Shown piece by piece: positions 17,471 to 27,060 of a stretch of 64,000 nt of DNA. The translations under genes were made by a program, and so were the position numbers. The notes beneath the pieces are model-generated. The model saw only the letters and a program-made list of their open reading frames with translations. It was not told the DNA's origin and searched no databases. The stretch is from an uncultured Verrucomicrobia subdivision 3 bacterium (GTDB lineage: Bacteria; Verrucomicrobiota; Verrucomicrobiia; Limisphaerales; UBA11358): NCBI GenBank assembly GCA_903922735.1, contig CAIXUZ010000036.1, positions 86,614-150,613 of the forward strand, read 5' to 3'. The first letter of the stretch is position 1, and every line of letters begins with the position of its first letter.

Positions 17471-17640
17471 TTGAGAATTAATCTCACGCCAACAGGCCAA
17501 GGCGCAAAGCCGCCGCTGCGGGGTGAAAGAGTTTTCCAGCTACCATTGGGCGAGGTGGCGTGAAGCTGGCGATGGCACGAGCGTTTTTTGGTTTTCCGCG
17601 TATTGCGCCGCACCGCAATTCCGGCTAGCTTCGCAGGCGT

Positions 17641-19173
17641 ATGGCTTTTGATTCTTTTCGTGATTTCGTCAACGCCCTCGACCGGGCAGGCGAACTCAAA
17701 CGCATTTCCTCGCCCGTCGCCACCGAACTCGAAATCACCGAGATCGCCGACCGCGAAATGAAATCGCCCGACGGCGGCAAGGCGCTGCTGTTTGAAAAGC
17801 CCACCGTCAATGGCGTCGTCTCGCCGTTCCCCGTGGCCATTAACACGCTTGGCTCGCACAAGCGCATGGCCATGAGCATGGGCGCGGAGTCCGTGGACGA
17901 GGTCGCCAACGAACTTGGCGCGCTCATGAAAGCCAAGCCGCCGACCAGTTTCAAGGAAGCCATCAAGCTGCTCGCGCTCGCGCTGGATCTGCGCCACGCG
18001 AAACCGAAGACAGTGAAGAGCGGTTCGTGCAAGGATGTGATTCAGCTGGTTGAAGGTTCCAAGTTGAAAGTTGAAAGTTGGCCGAAAGCGCCGGACGTGA
18101 ATCAACCTTCAACCTTCAACCTTCAACCTCCAACCTTGGCAAACTTGCCGATCTTGCGTTGCTGGCCGCTGGACGGGGGACGTTTCATCACGCTGCCCTG
18201 CGTCGTCACCAAAGATCCCGACACCGGCGAACGTAATGTCGGCATGTATCGCATCCAGATTTACGACGACCAGACCACCGGCATGCACTGGCAGTTGCAG
18301 AAAGTCGCCGCGCGCCATGGCCGTCGCTATTACGAACGCGGCGAGCGCATGCCGGTCGCCATTTTCATCGGCGGCGACCCGATGTTTCCGTTTGCCGCCA
18401 CCGCGCCGCTGCCGGATGGACTGGACGAATTTCTGCTCGCCGGTTATCTGCGCAAAAAATCCGTCGAACTGGTGAAGTGCGAAACGAATGACCTCGAAGT
18501 TCCCGCCAACGCCGATTTCGTCATCGAAGGCTACATTGACCCGACCGAACCGCTGCGCGACGAAGGGCCGTTCGGCGATCACACCGGTTACTACACGTTA
18601 CCCGAGCCGTATCCGGTGTTCCACGTCACGGCCATCACACATCGCAAGGACGCGGTGTATCCGGCGACGATTGTGGGCATTCCGCCGATGGAAGATTTTT
18701 ACATCGGCGGCGCGAGCGTGAAATTGTTCCTGCCGATCTTCAAAATGAATTTCCCCGAGATCGTGGACATCGCGCTGCCGGCGGAAGGCGTGTTCCACAA
18801 CCTCGTGTTCGTCAGCATCAAGAAGACCTATCCGATGCAGGCTTACAAGATCATGCACGGCCTCTGGGGCATGGGGCAGATGATGTTCACCAAATACATC
18901 GTGGTGGTGGACGCCGATGTGAACGCGCACAACACCAACGAAGTTTTATTTCACCTGACAGCAAATACCGACCCGCAACGCGACAGCATCTTCACCAAAG
19001 GCCCGTCCGACGTGCTCGACCACGCGACGAGCGAAATCGCCAGCGGCAGCAAGATGGGTTTTGACGCGACGAAGAAAATTCCCGGCGAAGGTTTTAAACG
19101 CGCCTGGCCGCCGTTGATCAAGATGGATGAAGCGGTGAAAGCGAAGATGGAGAAGCTCCTCCGTGAAAAGTGA
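17641..19173 (+). CDS. ubiD: UbiD-family decarboxylase
   Basis: A 510-residue prenylated-FMN-dependent decarboxylase of the UbiD family (E. coli UbiD is 497). It starts MAFDSFRDFVNALDRAGELKR, typical of the family. Conserved blocks are GMYRIQIYDDQTTGMHWQ, the EGPFGDHTGYYT region holding the active-site acidic residues, and PMQAYKIMHGLWGMGQMM. In menaquinone or ubiquinone synthesis UbiD removes the ring carboxylate; other members act on other aromatic acids, and no quinone genes are nearby to decide. Cofactor would need a UbiX partner, not seen here. Residues about 139-167 (including KLKVESW and STFNLQPPTL) are an in-frame insertion built from heptanucleotide repeats. Confidence 0.92.
   Translation: MAFDSFRDFVNALDRAGELKRISSPVATELEITEIADREMKSPDGGKALLFEKPTVNGVVSPFPVAINTLGSHKRMAMSMGAESVDEVANELGALMKAKPPTSFKEAIKLLALALDLRHAKPKTVKSGSCKDVIQLVEGSKLKVESWPKAPDVNQPSTFNLQPPTLANLPILRCWPLDGGRFITLPCVVTKDPDTGERNVGMYRIQIYDDQTTGMHWQLQKVAARHGRRYYERGERMPVAIFIGGDPMFPFAATAPLPDGLDEFLLAGYLRKKSVELVKCETNDLEVPANADFVIEGYIDPTEPLRDEGPFGDHTGYYTLPEPYPVFHVTAITHRKDAVYPATIVGIPPMEDFYIGGASVKLFLPIFKMNFPEIVDIALPAEGVFHNLVFVSIKKTYPMQAYKIMHGLWGMGQMMFTKYIVVVDADVNAHNTNEVLFHLTANTDPQRDSIFTKGPSDVLDHATSEIASGSKMGFDATKKIPGEGFKRAWPPLIKMDEAVKAKMEKLLREK
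18049..18138. repeat. Heptanucleotide repeat arrays inside ubiD
   Basis: Left array 18049-18083: five 7-bp units, gttgaag, gttccaa, gttgaaa, gttgaaa, gttggcc. Right array 18104-18138: aaccttc three times, then aacctcc and aaccttg. The two arrays are roughly complementary and could pair as a hairpin. They lie within the coding sequence and add residues absent from most UbiD proteins. Because 7 is not a multiple of 3, gain or loss of one unit would shift the frame. Confidence 0.7.
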
Positions 19174-19184
19174 CTTTTAGCATA

Positions 19185-20171
19185 CTAAGAACTTCTTCCC
19201 GGCGGCGTTGTTCTATCGGCTGAGGCATCGCTTTCGGAAGTGGTTGCCCCGTCGAGATTGGAGGGCGGCGTTTTGGCTTTCAGATGTTTTTCGAAAAACG
19301 AACTGACCATCGGCTCGATCTCAGGTCCGCCGAAGCCACGGCCGTGGCCCGCGCCTTTGACGGTGTGAAAGTGGACGCTGACGCCGGCCCGCTTCAACGC
19401 GTCGAACAGCAACTGGCTCTGATTGATCGGCACGGTCGGGTCCTTGTCGCCGTGTACGATGAGAAACGGCGGATTAGCCCGGCTGACAAACATGATCGGA
19501 TTGGCGCGTCTGGCCAAGTCCGGTTTCTCCATGATGAGGCCGCCAAGCAACTTGGACTCGGCCGCAGTGGCTCCCGGCGTATTCACAGGTGCCAGGAAAT
19601 CCGTCGGGCCATAGTAATCGCACACCGCCTGCACGCGGCTGGATTGGTCGAGGTTGGCGCCCACATCGAAGGCTTTTACATCGCCACTGGTACCGAGCAA
19701 CGCGACCAGATGTCCGCCAGCCGAGCTGCCCCAAACGCCGAAGCGATTCGGGTCGAGATGGTATTCCCTGGCGTGGGCGCGCAACCAGCGGATGGCGGCC
19801 TTGCAATCCTCGATCTGCGCGGGAAACGGCGCGTGCTGGCTGAGCCGGTAGTTGATGCTGGCCACCGCGTAGCCGCGCCCGGCATAGCCGTTGCGCAGCG
19901 GCGGACAGCCATCTTTGCTGCCATTCTGCCAGCCGCCGCCATGCACCCAGATGATGAGCGGCAAAGACCCGTCCGTCTTTTCCGGCACATACAAGTCGAG
20001 CTTGTGGCGCTCGTGTCCGTCGGCAACGTAGACGAGGTCGCGATGCGCCTGCACGCCTTCGGGAACGCGCACGAACGGCACGGTCCGATGCGGTGGGGCC
20101 GGCTGCGCAAAGGCGGGCGCAACGATCATTGCGGAGATGAAAAGAATGAAGTGCAAAACGGATTTTTTCAT
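19185..20171 (-). CDS. Secreted alpha/beta hydrolase (BD-FAE-like esterase/lipase)
   Basis: A 328-residue exported esterase. Signal peptide MKKSVLHFILFISAMIVAPAFA. The HGGGW block (77-81) forms the oxyanion hole of the hormone-sensitive-lipase/BD-FAE group, GSSAGG (148-153) holds nucleophile Ser150, and FLIVHGDKDPTVPINQS carries the acid; the catalytic His is in GAGHGRGFGG. Such enzymes remove acetyl or feruloyl groups from polysaccharides or act on small esters, and in this setting a glycan esterase is reasonable but unproved. A hydrophilic Ser/Thr-rich tail of about 25 residues follows the fold. It is convergent with ubiD, stops 11 bp apart. Confidence 0.88.
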   Translation of the reverse strand: MKKSVLHFILFISAMIVAPAFAQPAPPHRTVPFVRVPEGVQAHRDLVYVADGHERHKLDLYVPEKTDGSLPLIIWVHGGGWQNGSKDGCPPLRNGYAGRGYAVASINYRLSQHAPFPAQIEDCKAAIRWLRAHAREYHLDPNRFGVWGSSAGGHLVALLGTSGDVKAFDVGANLDQSSRVQAVCDYYGPTDFLAPVNTPGATAAESKLLGGLIMEKPDLARRANPIMFVSRANPPFLIVHGDKDPTVPINQSQLLFDALKRAGVSVHFHTVKGAGHGRGFGGPEIEPMVSSFFEKHLKAKTPPSNLDGATTSESDASADRTTPPGRSS

Positions 20172-20452
20172 GGGCTGGTTTTATGATGCGCTGCCGGCGT
20201 TCCCAATTCAATCAAATGAAACTTAACGGGGCCCAAAATCAAGCCCCGGCGAGGGTGGAAATTGGGGCTTGGTTTGTTCCTTCATCTCCATCGCCCCGGC
20301 GGGATCAGCACACCGACTGACTCAATGCCGTTCGTGAAACCTGCGGTGTAATGGAGCAAATCATCTGGCTGAGGCGATGATTCAGGCATACCACCATTGC
20401 CAGCGATTCCGATTTCCGGTATGAATTCCAGATCACAGCCCCCATTTCATCC
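20172..20452. other. Divergent intergenic region with one hairpin
   Basis: No gene. An 8-bp-arm inverted repeat lies at 20240-20271 (caagcccc/ggggcttg, 16-nt loop) and a GC-rich ccccggcggg follows near 20295. It must hold promoters for both the esterase and the beta-lactamase-fold gene, but no clear -35/-10 pair is evident. Confidence 0.4.
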
Positions 20453-21604
20453 ATGAAATCCGTTCTATTATTACTGGCCGCTTTGGCGACCTCGTTCACT
20501 TTTACAATCCCAGCGTTGGCCGAAACCCCGGTTTCGGCAGTCCCGCTGCTAATACCGTTCGTGGACAAACACGAACTTGCCGGCGCCGTCGCGCTGGTCG
20601 CGGATAAAGACAAGGTGCTGGCGGTGGAGACGGTCGGCTATGCGGACATCGCCCGGGGGAAGAAAATGGCCCCGGATGCGCTGTTCTGGATCGCCTCGCA
20701 GTCGAAGGCGATGACCGCGACGGCGGTTTTGATGCTGGTGGATGAAGGTAAAATCGCGCTCGATGACGCGGTGGAAAAATATCTGCCAGAGTTTCGCGGC
20801 CAGATGATGGTGGCAGAGAAGAACACCAACCATGTGCTGCTCCGGAAACCCACGCATCCCATCACCATCCGCGAAGTGCTCAGCCACATGAGCGGATTGC
20901 CGTTCAAATCCGCCATCGAAGAGCCGACGCTGGACAGCCTGCCGCTCGCCGCCGCCGTGCACAGCTACGCGATGACGCCGCTCCAGACCGAGCCGGGAAC
21001 GCACTATTTATACTCCAACGCCGGGATCAACACCGCCGCCCGCATCCTTGAAGTGGTGAGTGGAATGAAATACGAGGATTTCATGCAGCAGCGCCTATTC
21101 GACCCACTCGGCATGAAGGACACCACGTTCTGGCCGACCGCGAAGCAGGTGCGACGCCTGGCAAAAGCCTATCGCCCGAATGGCGCCAAGACGGATCTCG
21201 AGGAGTTTATGGTCACCCAGCTTCATTATCCGCTCACTGACCGGACGCAGCGTTTCCCGATGCCGGCGGGCGGACTTTTTTCCACGGCGCGGGACACGGC
21301 GCTGTTTTGTCAGATGCTGCTCAACCGGGGGGATTTGAAGGGCCGGCGGTATTTGAGCGAATCAGCGTTTCAAGAGCTGACCAAGCGGCAAACGCCAACA
21401 AACGTGAATAACAGCTACGGCTTCGGCCTGAACATCGGTTCGGATTCGTTTGGACACGGCGGCGCCTATTCGACCGGCATGGAGATCCGGCCTCAGCAGG
21501 GACTCATCCTGATCTGGATGGTGCAACACAACGGCTTCCCCGGCGACGGCAAGAAAGCCCAGGATGCGTTTAAAAACTGGGCGAAGGAACGCTTTGGAAA
21601 ATAA
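20453..21604 (+). CDS. Secreted serine hydrolase, beta-lactamase class C fold
   Basis: A 383-residue exported protein with signal peptide MKSVLLLLAALATSFTFTIPALA. It has the three motifs of the class C beta-lactamase/EstB/DD-peptidase fold: SQSK (Ser82 to Lys85) as SxxK, YSN in YLYSNAGIN as the YxN motif, and HGG in SFGHGGAYST in place of KTG. HGG rather than KTG is common in esterases and peptidases of this fold, so penicillin resistance is not implied. Likely substrates are ester- or peptide-linked cell-wall or glycan material in the periplasm. Transcribed alone; convergent with rsgA, 22 bp apart. Confidence 0.9.
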   Translation: MKSVLLLLAALATSFTFTIPALAETPVSAVPLLIPFVDKHELAGAVALVADKDKVLAVETVGYADIARGKKMAPDALFWIASQSKAMTATAVLMLVDEGKIALDDAVEKYLPEFRGQMMVAEKNTNHVLLRKPTHPITIREVLSHMSGLPFKSAIEEPTLDSLPLAAAVHSYAMTPLQTEPGTHYLYSNAGINTAARILEVVSGMKYEDFMQQRLFDPLGMKDTTFWPTAKQVRRLAKAYRPNGAKTDLEEFMVTQLHYPLTDRTQRFPMPAGGLFSTARDTALFCQMLLNRGDLKGRRYLSESAFQELTKRQTPTNVNNSYGFGLNIGSDSFGHGGAYSTGMEIRPQQGLILIWMVQHNGFPGDGKKAQDAFKNWAKERFGK

Positions 21605-21626
21605 ACTCTCCCACCCGCTGAAATAA

Positions 21627-22685
21627 TCAGTCTTTTTTGTTGAAGGCGCGGTGGGCCACGCGGTCGCTTTTGCGGCGGTGCTGCCAGCCGGCCTGCTTTT
21701 CGGATTCGCGGAGATAGCTGATTTCGAGCTGGAGTTTGACGAAGCTCTCATGCCGTTCACGGGGCAGCGTGCCGGAGGCGACGGCGGCGAGCACGGCGCA
21801 ATTTTTTTCTTTCGTATGCGTGCAATCGCGAAAATGGCACCCCGACGCGAGGGCCTCGATTTCGGGAAAGGTTTCCTTCGCGCCCTGGCTGGCATCCCAG
21901 ATGTGGAATTCCCGCATGCCGGGCGTATCAATGACCACGCCGCCCTTGGGCAGAAAGATCATCTCGCGCCACGAGGTCGTGTGCCGGCCTTTGGCATCCT
22001 GCGTACGCACTTCCACCGTCGGCATCAGGTCTTCGCCGTAGAGCCGGTTGATGAGGCTGGATTTGCCAACGCCGGAAGTGCCGATGAAGACCACGGTGTC
22101 ACCGGGTTTTATCAGAGCCGCCAGTTTTTTCACACCGCGCCCCGTGAGCGCGCAAGCCGCCAGCACGAGGGCATCGCCCGCCACGCGGGTGGCCTCGGCC
22201 AGCTTGACGGCGAGGTCGTCGCACAAATCAATCTTGTTGAGAATGACCACCGGACGCGCACCGCTTTCGTGCGCCATGACGAGCATCCGTTCCAAGCGCG
22301 CGGCGTTGAACGTGGAGTCGGCGGCGGTCACGAGGAAAACAGTTTCGACATTCGTGGCAAGGATTTGCGCGGTGGTGTCACGGCCGCTGGTCTTGCGAAC
22401 GATCTGGGTGCGGCGCGGCAGGATTGCGTGGATGGTGGCCTTCTCCTCGTTGGGCACGAGTTTGATGGCGACCCAATCGCCGACCTTGGGGAGAACAGTG
22501 TGATCGCGCCGAGATTCGTGGATGAACTTGCCAGTGACTTGAGCGGTGAGTTCCGCATCCACCGTCCAGACGCGGTAGAAATGCTTGTCTTCCACCGCCA
22601 CGCGCGCAGGCACAAAACCTTTGGCGAGGTGCGGCGCAAACTGTTCGTCGCGCTCCGCGTTCCAGCCCAGCTTGGTCAGGCCCAT
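21627..22685 (-). CDS. rsgA: Ribosome small-subunit-dependent GTPase A
   Basis: A 352-residue circularly permuted GTPase that helps 30S maturation. The order is diagnostic: OB-fold (about 30-100), then G4 NKID (150-153), P-loop GTSGVGKSS (202-210), G3 DTPG (253-256), and the zinc-binding C-terminus with Cys283, Cys288, His290 and Cys296 (SGCHFRDCTHTKEKNC). The C-terminal helix ends with a basic segment (KQAGWQHRRKSDR). Start ATG 22685 gives MGLTKLGWN, usual for this family, where the N-terminus often reads as a short helix before the OB-fold. Cytoplasmic, binds 30S. Confidence 0.95.
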   Translation of the reverse strand: MGLTKLGWNAERDEQFAPHLAKGFVPARVAVEDKHFYRVWTVDAELTAQVTGKFIHESRRDHTVLPKVGDWVAIKLVPNEEKATIHAILPRRTQIVRKTSGRDTTAQILATNVETVFLVTAADSTFNAARLERMLVMAHESGARPVVILNKIDLCDDLAVKLAEATRVAGDALVLAACALTGRGVKKLAALIKPGDTVVFIGTSGVGKSSLINRLYGEDLMPTVEVRTQDAKGRHTTSWREMIFLPKGGVVIDTPGMREFHIWDASQGAKETFPEIEALASGCHFRDCTHTKEKNCAVLAAVASGTLPRERHESFVKLQLEISYLRESEKQAGWQHRRKSDRVAHRAFNKKD

Positions 22686-22822
22686 AGGCGGCAGTTGATC
22701 ATAATTTCCGGCATCGCTGAAGCGTAGCGATTGCGAAGCGTATCATCAACGCGCGAATCAATTACTGCGGACAACTTGAATTTTCCAAAACCGGGTATAT
22801 TTTGCGACGCGTTAATTAAACC

Positions 22823-23194
22823 ATGTCGCATCCCATTCACAATCACGGTAAAGGCGAAACGGGCAAACCCACGCCAACGTTCAGCAAAGTTTTCCGGTGG
22901 CAGCCCAAATAAACAAGCGGCCCCATGCCGGTGCGCGTTGAGGTCGCCGGCTCTTTCAACGGCTGGCAGCGCGCCGCCATGAAACGCGACCGCATCTCCG
23001 GTCTCTGGCAAGTCACACTCCATGATATTCCCGCCAACCGCACTCACAAATACATGCTGCTGGTGAACGGCCGGCCGGTAAAAGACCCGCACGCCGACGG
23101 CCTCGCCGTGCCACAAACAGCGGAAGAGACGCAGCATCAACTGGTAACACCGCGCGGCTCACGCGTTTTCATGCTCGCCAGCCAAACGAAATAG
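22823..23194 (+). pseudogene. CBM48/glycogen-binding-domain protein interrupted by an in-frame stop
   Basis: From ATG 22823 the frame reads MSHPIHNHGKGETGKPTPTF and KVFRWQPK, then a TAA at 22910-22912, then TSGPMPVRVEVAGSFNGWQR and the rest of an AMPK/CBM48-type beta-sandwich (residues such as FNGWQ, HKYMLLVNG, ending at 23194). The two halves are in the same frame and the N-terminal part looks like a natural leader of the domain. So either a nonsense mutation has split a 123-residue gene, or translation restarts at ATG 22925 (89 residues), for which no ribosome site is visible. Proteins with this domain bind glycogen-like glucans. No glycogen genes are adjacent. Confidence 0.6.
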
Positions 23195-23252
23195 ACAATC
23201 GTTACCCCCTTAACACACGCACCGTTTATTAGCCTACAGGAATTCAATTGCA

Positions 23253-25940
23253 TCACTCGATTCTAACGCGAAAGAATTCGTTGGTCGCACCACCAAGGCT
23301 GAGGCTGCGCGTCATGGTTCCGTCAATGCCGGTCAGGTTGGTGTGCGGCGCGCGGCTGGTCCAGGCGGGCGGGTTTAGGGTGGGCGTAGATTCGACCGTG
23401 TAGTGCGCGGCGCCCACGGCGGGCCAGGTGAGATTGCAAACACCATTGGTCACGCTGACGGCGCTGACAACCGGCGGCGGGTTGCTGATGGTGTAGGTAA
23501 AGGTGGATATCGGTCCGAGGCTGGCGACGGAATTTCCCGGCATGAGTTTGATGACCACGGTTTTGTTCTTGGGCACGCCATTGGAAATGATGGTGAGCGG
23601 AATGTTGAATGGCGTGGGCACAAAGCCGCCATAGAAGTTGATAATGCCGCCGTGCAGCTTGTAGTCCACACCGTATTCGGCAGTGCTGCTGTTATCAATC
23701 GTGTAGGGAAACGATTGCAGACCGGGCCAGTTCGTCAGGCCGACGGGCAGCGTCATCACCACGGGAATGTTGACTGTGCCCACGGCGTCGTCGCTGTTCG
23801 TGCTGCTCGACGTGAAGCCGGTGAGCGGCATCGCCCCCGGAACATCCACGAAGAATGAGAGGGTGAAAACATCATCCACCACCGTGTAGGGCTTCGGGAA
23901 ATCGGACGAGACGGTGTAGGCGGGATTGGCCGCGGTGGCGGTCAGCGTCACGAGTGAGCCATCGGCGATGTTCAACTGCCAGCCGCCGTTGGTTACGACA
24001 ATATTTTGTGTGCCGTCGCTCACGGTGAGCGTGCCGTCATTCGTGATATTATAACCGCGTCCAGCAATATAGACTCCGCCGGAAATGGATCGCGTAGATC
24101 GCATGCGAGTGAAATTCACACCGGCAAGACTACGGGCATCGACCCAGTTGGTGCTGATGGCTTGGCCGTTTACGTTGGTAAATGTATAGCCCTGGCACAT
24201 GGCGGTGAGATGGTAAAAAACATTCGTGGCGGGAACGGCGATGAGATATTTACCGTCGGCGGCGGTCAGGCTGGAGCCGGCAAAGCTCGCTGAGCCGTAA
24301 GCCACGCCGGAAAGGTAATTGTTCACGATCGCGCCAGCGAGCGGGTTGCCCAGTTCGTCCTTCACCGTGCCGCTGAGAGTGGCGGGTGCGGGCAGGCCGT
24401 TGGTAATCGTCACGGTGGCGGACACGGTTTTGGTGTGGCCTTTCAGGTCGGACACCGTGCAGCGGACATAATTGATTCCATTTTGACTCCACAAATGGAA
24501 TCCGTTCGTCGCGAACCGGGCGTCCCCATTCACGCCGCCAAAGTCCGTGCCGCCAAGAGTTTGGTTGTCGTCGAACTCCCAGTAATACGCCAGCGTGTCG
24601 CCATCGGGATCGGTGGCGGTGGCGGTGAAAGTCTGCCCAACGCCCGCGCCAAGCGTGAGGTTGGTGGGCGAGAGTGAAAGCGTCGGCGCTTGATTACCAG
24701 GGAACGGACCGAAGTTGGCTTGCACGTCCAGCGACTCGGGCGTCGTGCCGCCTTTTTTCAGCGGCGTGAGGTGGAGGTTTGCTTCGTGGTCGGAATAAGT
24801 GCGGCCGATTTGTAATTGCGCGTCGTGCATGGTGGCGAACGTGGCGTTGGTCGGCCCACGGCTGCCGGGCGTCATGTCCCACAACACCGTCGCGCCGCTG
24901 GAGGCGCGCGGTGAATCCGCGCCAAAGTGAACTTCGAGTCCGCCCTGCGACCACTTGGCGTCAGGCAGGTTCGTGATGGCCTGCCGGAAATCGAGCCAGT
25001 AGCAGTAGCTCGCATCGCGTGCGACCCGCAACGCGTAATTTTTTCCCACGTCCACCGCGCCCTGGTCAAAAGCGTGAACGCGGTAGAGGCCAGAATTGGT
25101 CACCGTGAGGATGTTGCTGGCGTTGAGCCAGCCGAGTTCATATTTGAAATAGGTATTCACGTCGCGGTCCGGCGGCGGCGCGGCCGTATGCGTGCCTTCC
25201 TTCCAGCCCATGAGGCAATAGACATCACCGTAAGCGTTGAAAAAATAGGTCCCCGATTTCACCGGGGAATTGAAGGTGGTACGCGAGTAGCCGTTTGCGT
25301 GCTGCAAGCCGAGGCAGTGACAAAGCTCGTGCGGCAGCGCGTTGAAGTAATCGAAACAGATGGCCGTGCGCCCGCCATCCGACGCCGCGCCCGCCTGACC
25401 GGGAACGTAGCCAAGAGCGATGACATCGAGGTCATAGTTGGCGCTTTCGTAGAGCGCCGCCTGACCATTCGCGAGGCCGACGGCACGGGCTTTGGCACGC
25501 GCATCGTCCGCCAATGACCCCGGATCACCCCAAGCCGTCCACTTGGGGTAGGGCGTGCCAGAAAGAATGTTCGTATAGTAGTTGGTTGAGACGCCGAGAT
25601 TGATCAACGGCAGGACGGTGAATTCCACCGAGAGCTGGCCGTAAGATTGTTGGAGGAAAAAATCATTGATTTCGGTCTGCAGCGTGCCATTGGCGAGGTT
25701 GTTCCAGCCCGTGAGACCATAGGCGTCGGAATTTGTCGGGCCGTTCGCATCGGTGAAGCGGACGGGGATGACGAGAATTTTCTTATGGCCCTTGGTCCAG
25801 GTTGACCGGGCCGTTTCGGCTGCTCCGCTTCGGGAAAGCACCCCAATCAGCACCAGCAGCGTGATGAAAGTCAGGTGACGAAAAGTTATTGGGTGATTTT
25901 CGGTCGCCGTTTTAAGGAGACGTTTTTGGCCGAGATACAC
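23253..25940 (-). CDS. Secreted M6-like metalloprotease with PKD and CarboxypepD-type domains
   Basis: An 895-residue exported protein. A 20-residue basic leader precedes a hydrophobic segment (TFITLLVLIGVLSRSGA). The catalytic zinc site is HELCHCLGLQH (204-214), the HExxHxxGxxH form of metzincin and M6-type peptidases, preceded by LVIPVRFTD, which resembles the immune-inhibitor-A (M6) opening. A PKD-like domain (NQAPTLSLSPTNLTLGAG onward, about 415-510) and a carboxypeptidase-regulatory-like domain (SGTVKDELGNPLAGAIV) follow, then repeated beta domains and the tail FFRVRIE. Probably acts on extracellular protein. The exact peptidase family assignment is inferred from motifs. Confidence 0.82.
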   Translation of the reverse strand: MYLGQKRLLKTATENHPITFRHLTFITLLVLIGVLSRSGAAETARSTWTKGHKKILVIPVRFTDANGPTNSDAYGLTGWNNLANGTLQTEINDFFLQQSYGQLSVEFTVLPLINLGVSTNYYTNILSGTPYPKWTAWGDPGSLADDARAKARAVGLANGQAALYESANYDLDVIALGYVPGQAGAASDGGRTAICFDYFNALPHELCHCLGLQHANGYSRTTFNSPVKSGTYFFNAYGDVYCLMGWKEGTHTAAPPPDRDVNTYFKYELGWLNASNILTVTNSGLYRVHAFDQGAVDVGKNYALRVARDASYCYWLDFRQAITNLPDAKWSQGGLEVHFGADSPRASSGATVLWDMTPGSRGPTNATFATMHDAQLQIGRTYSDHEANLHLTPLKKGGTTPESLDVQANFGPFPGNQAPTLSLSPTNLTLGAGVGQTFTATATDPDGDTLAYYWEFDDNQTLGGTDFGGVNGDARFATNGFHLWSQNGINYVRCTVSDLKGHTKTVSATVTITNGLPAPATLSGTVKDELGNPLAGAIVNNYLSGVAYGSASFAGSSLTAADGKYLIAVPATNVFYHLTAMCQGYTFTNVNGQAISTNWVDARSLAGVNFTRMRSTRSISGGVYIAGRGYNITNDGTLTVSDGTQNIVVTNGGWQLNIADGSLVTLTATAANPAYTVSSDFPKPYTVVDDVFTLSFFVDVPGAMPLTGFTSSSTNSDDAVGTVNIPVVMTLPVGLTNWPGLQSFPYTIDNSSTAEYGVDYKLHGGIINFYGGFVPTPFNIPLTIISNGVPKNKTVVIKLMPGNSVASLGPISTFTYTISNPPPVVSAVSVTNGVCNLTWPAVGAAHYTVESTPTLNPPAWTSRAPHTNLTGIDGTMTRSLSLGGATNEFFRVRIE

Positions 25941-26055
25941 GCCTTAAAACTAGAGCCGGAACCTACGCCGGTCAAACGGAGACTGGTCCATTAGCTTCGC
26001 TACCTTCAGGCGGGTTCCAGATAAGAATCCCCGGCGCGCCACCACAAATCCGCCG

Positions 26056-27060
26056 TCACTTTTCCACTGATTCCAGCGACAGCGGTCGGTCGTGGTTCAG
26101 GAAATGCCCGCACACACGCCAAAAATCCGCCGTCGCCGGAACGCGGCGAATATCGTGCAGGAATTCCGCGCCAATGCCTTCGCCGATGAAGTTTGTGAAC
26201 TTCTTCATCCGCTGCACCTGTGCGGATTCTTTCACGCCGGGCGTAATTTCGTTGTCCCACAATTCGCGGAGGTAAGCCAGCACCTCGCGGCCCGTCGGTG
26301 ATTTCACCGGCTCGCCACGCAACTCCGCACGGATCTGCTCGAACAGCCACGGGTTGCGGATGGCGCCCCGCCCGATCATCAGGCCGCGAACTTTGGTTTC
26401 CGTGAGCAATTGTTTCGCCTGCGTGGCGCTGAAGACATTCCCATTCAACAGAACCGGGCAGCGCATTTCCTTCGCCGCGTGGGCGATCAAATCATAGCGC
26501 ACACCGGGCCGATACATCTGCGTGACGGTGCGGGCATGGACGGTAAGCAGATCAATCGGATGCTTCGCAAACAACGGCAGCAATGCGTCGAACTCCGCCG
26601 CCGACTCGAAACCAATGCGCGTCTTGACCGTGAACGGAATCGTAACCGCGTCGCGCAAGGCGCCGAGAATGGCATCAATCTTTTTCGGCTCCCGCAGCAG
26701 GCCGCCGCCCGCGCATTTGCGATAGACGATGGGCGCGGGGCAGCCGAGGTTCAGGTCGATTGCGGCGACGGGAAATTTTTGCAGCAGCTTGGCCGTGCGG
26801 ACGAGCGCGGGAATGTCGTTGCCGATGATCTGGGCAACGACGGGTTTGCCGGTGGGGTTTTCGGTGATGGATTGGAGAATCCATTTCTCCGGTCGCGAAT
26901 CACCATGCACGCGGAAATATTCCGTCCAATAGACCTCCGGCCCACCGTAGCGATCGATGACGCGCATGAATTCCAGCGTCGTCACGTCCTGCATCGGCGC
27001 GAGCGCCAGCAAAAGCGCATCGCTACGGAGCAGGGCGGAAAAGGTTTCAGACAGATGCAT
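26056..27060 (-). CDS. tRNA-dihydrouridine synthase family protein
   Basis: A 334-residue FMN-dependent TIM-barrel enzyme that reduces specific uridines in tRNA to dihydrouridine. Landmarks: LLALAPMQDVTTLEFMRVI at the N-terminus, IDLNLGCPAPIVYRKCAGG (the NxGCP signature and active-site loop), FTVKTRIGF, LLTVHARTVTQMYRPG and MIGRGAIRNPWLFEQIR (phosphate-binding GRGA). It is closer in length and motifs to DusB/DusC-type enzymes, but which uridines it modifies cannot be told from sequence. Divergent from the sulfatase at 27160, with a 99-bp spacer that should contain both promoters. Confidence 0.92.
   Translation of the reverse strand: MHLSETFSALLRSDALLLALAPMQDVTTLEFMRVIDRYGGPEVYWTEYFRVHGDSRPEKWILQSITENPTGKPVVAQIIGNDIPALVRTAKLLQKFPVAAIDLNLGCPAPIVYRKCAGGGLLREPKKIDAILGALRDAVTIPFTVKTRIGFESAAEFDALLPLFAKHPIDLLTVHARTVTQMYRPGVRYDLIAHAAKEMRCPVLLNGNVFSATQAKQLLTETKVRGLMIGRGAIRNPWLFEQIRAELRGEPVKSPTGREVLAYLRELWDNEITPGVKESAQVQRMKKFTNFIGEGIGAEFLHDIRRVPATADFWRVCGHFLNHDRPLSLESVEK

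Noticed and set aside
20453..21604. Beta-lactamase resistance gene
   Set aside because: The third motif is HGG instead of KTG, which fits esterase or peptidase members of the fold; resistance cannot be claimed.
21651..22727. Plus-strand frame opposite rsgA
   Set aside because: The opposite strand has all GTPase motifs in order; this frame is a shadow.
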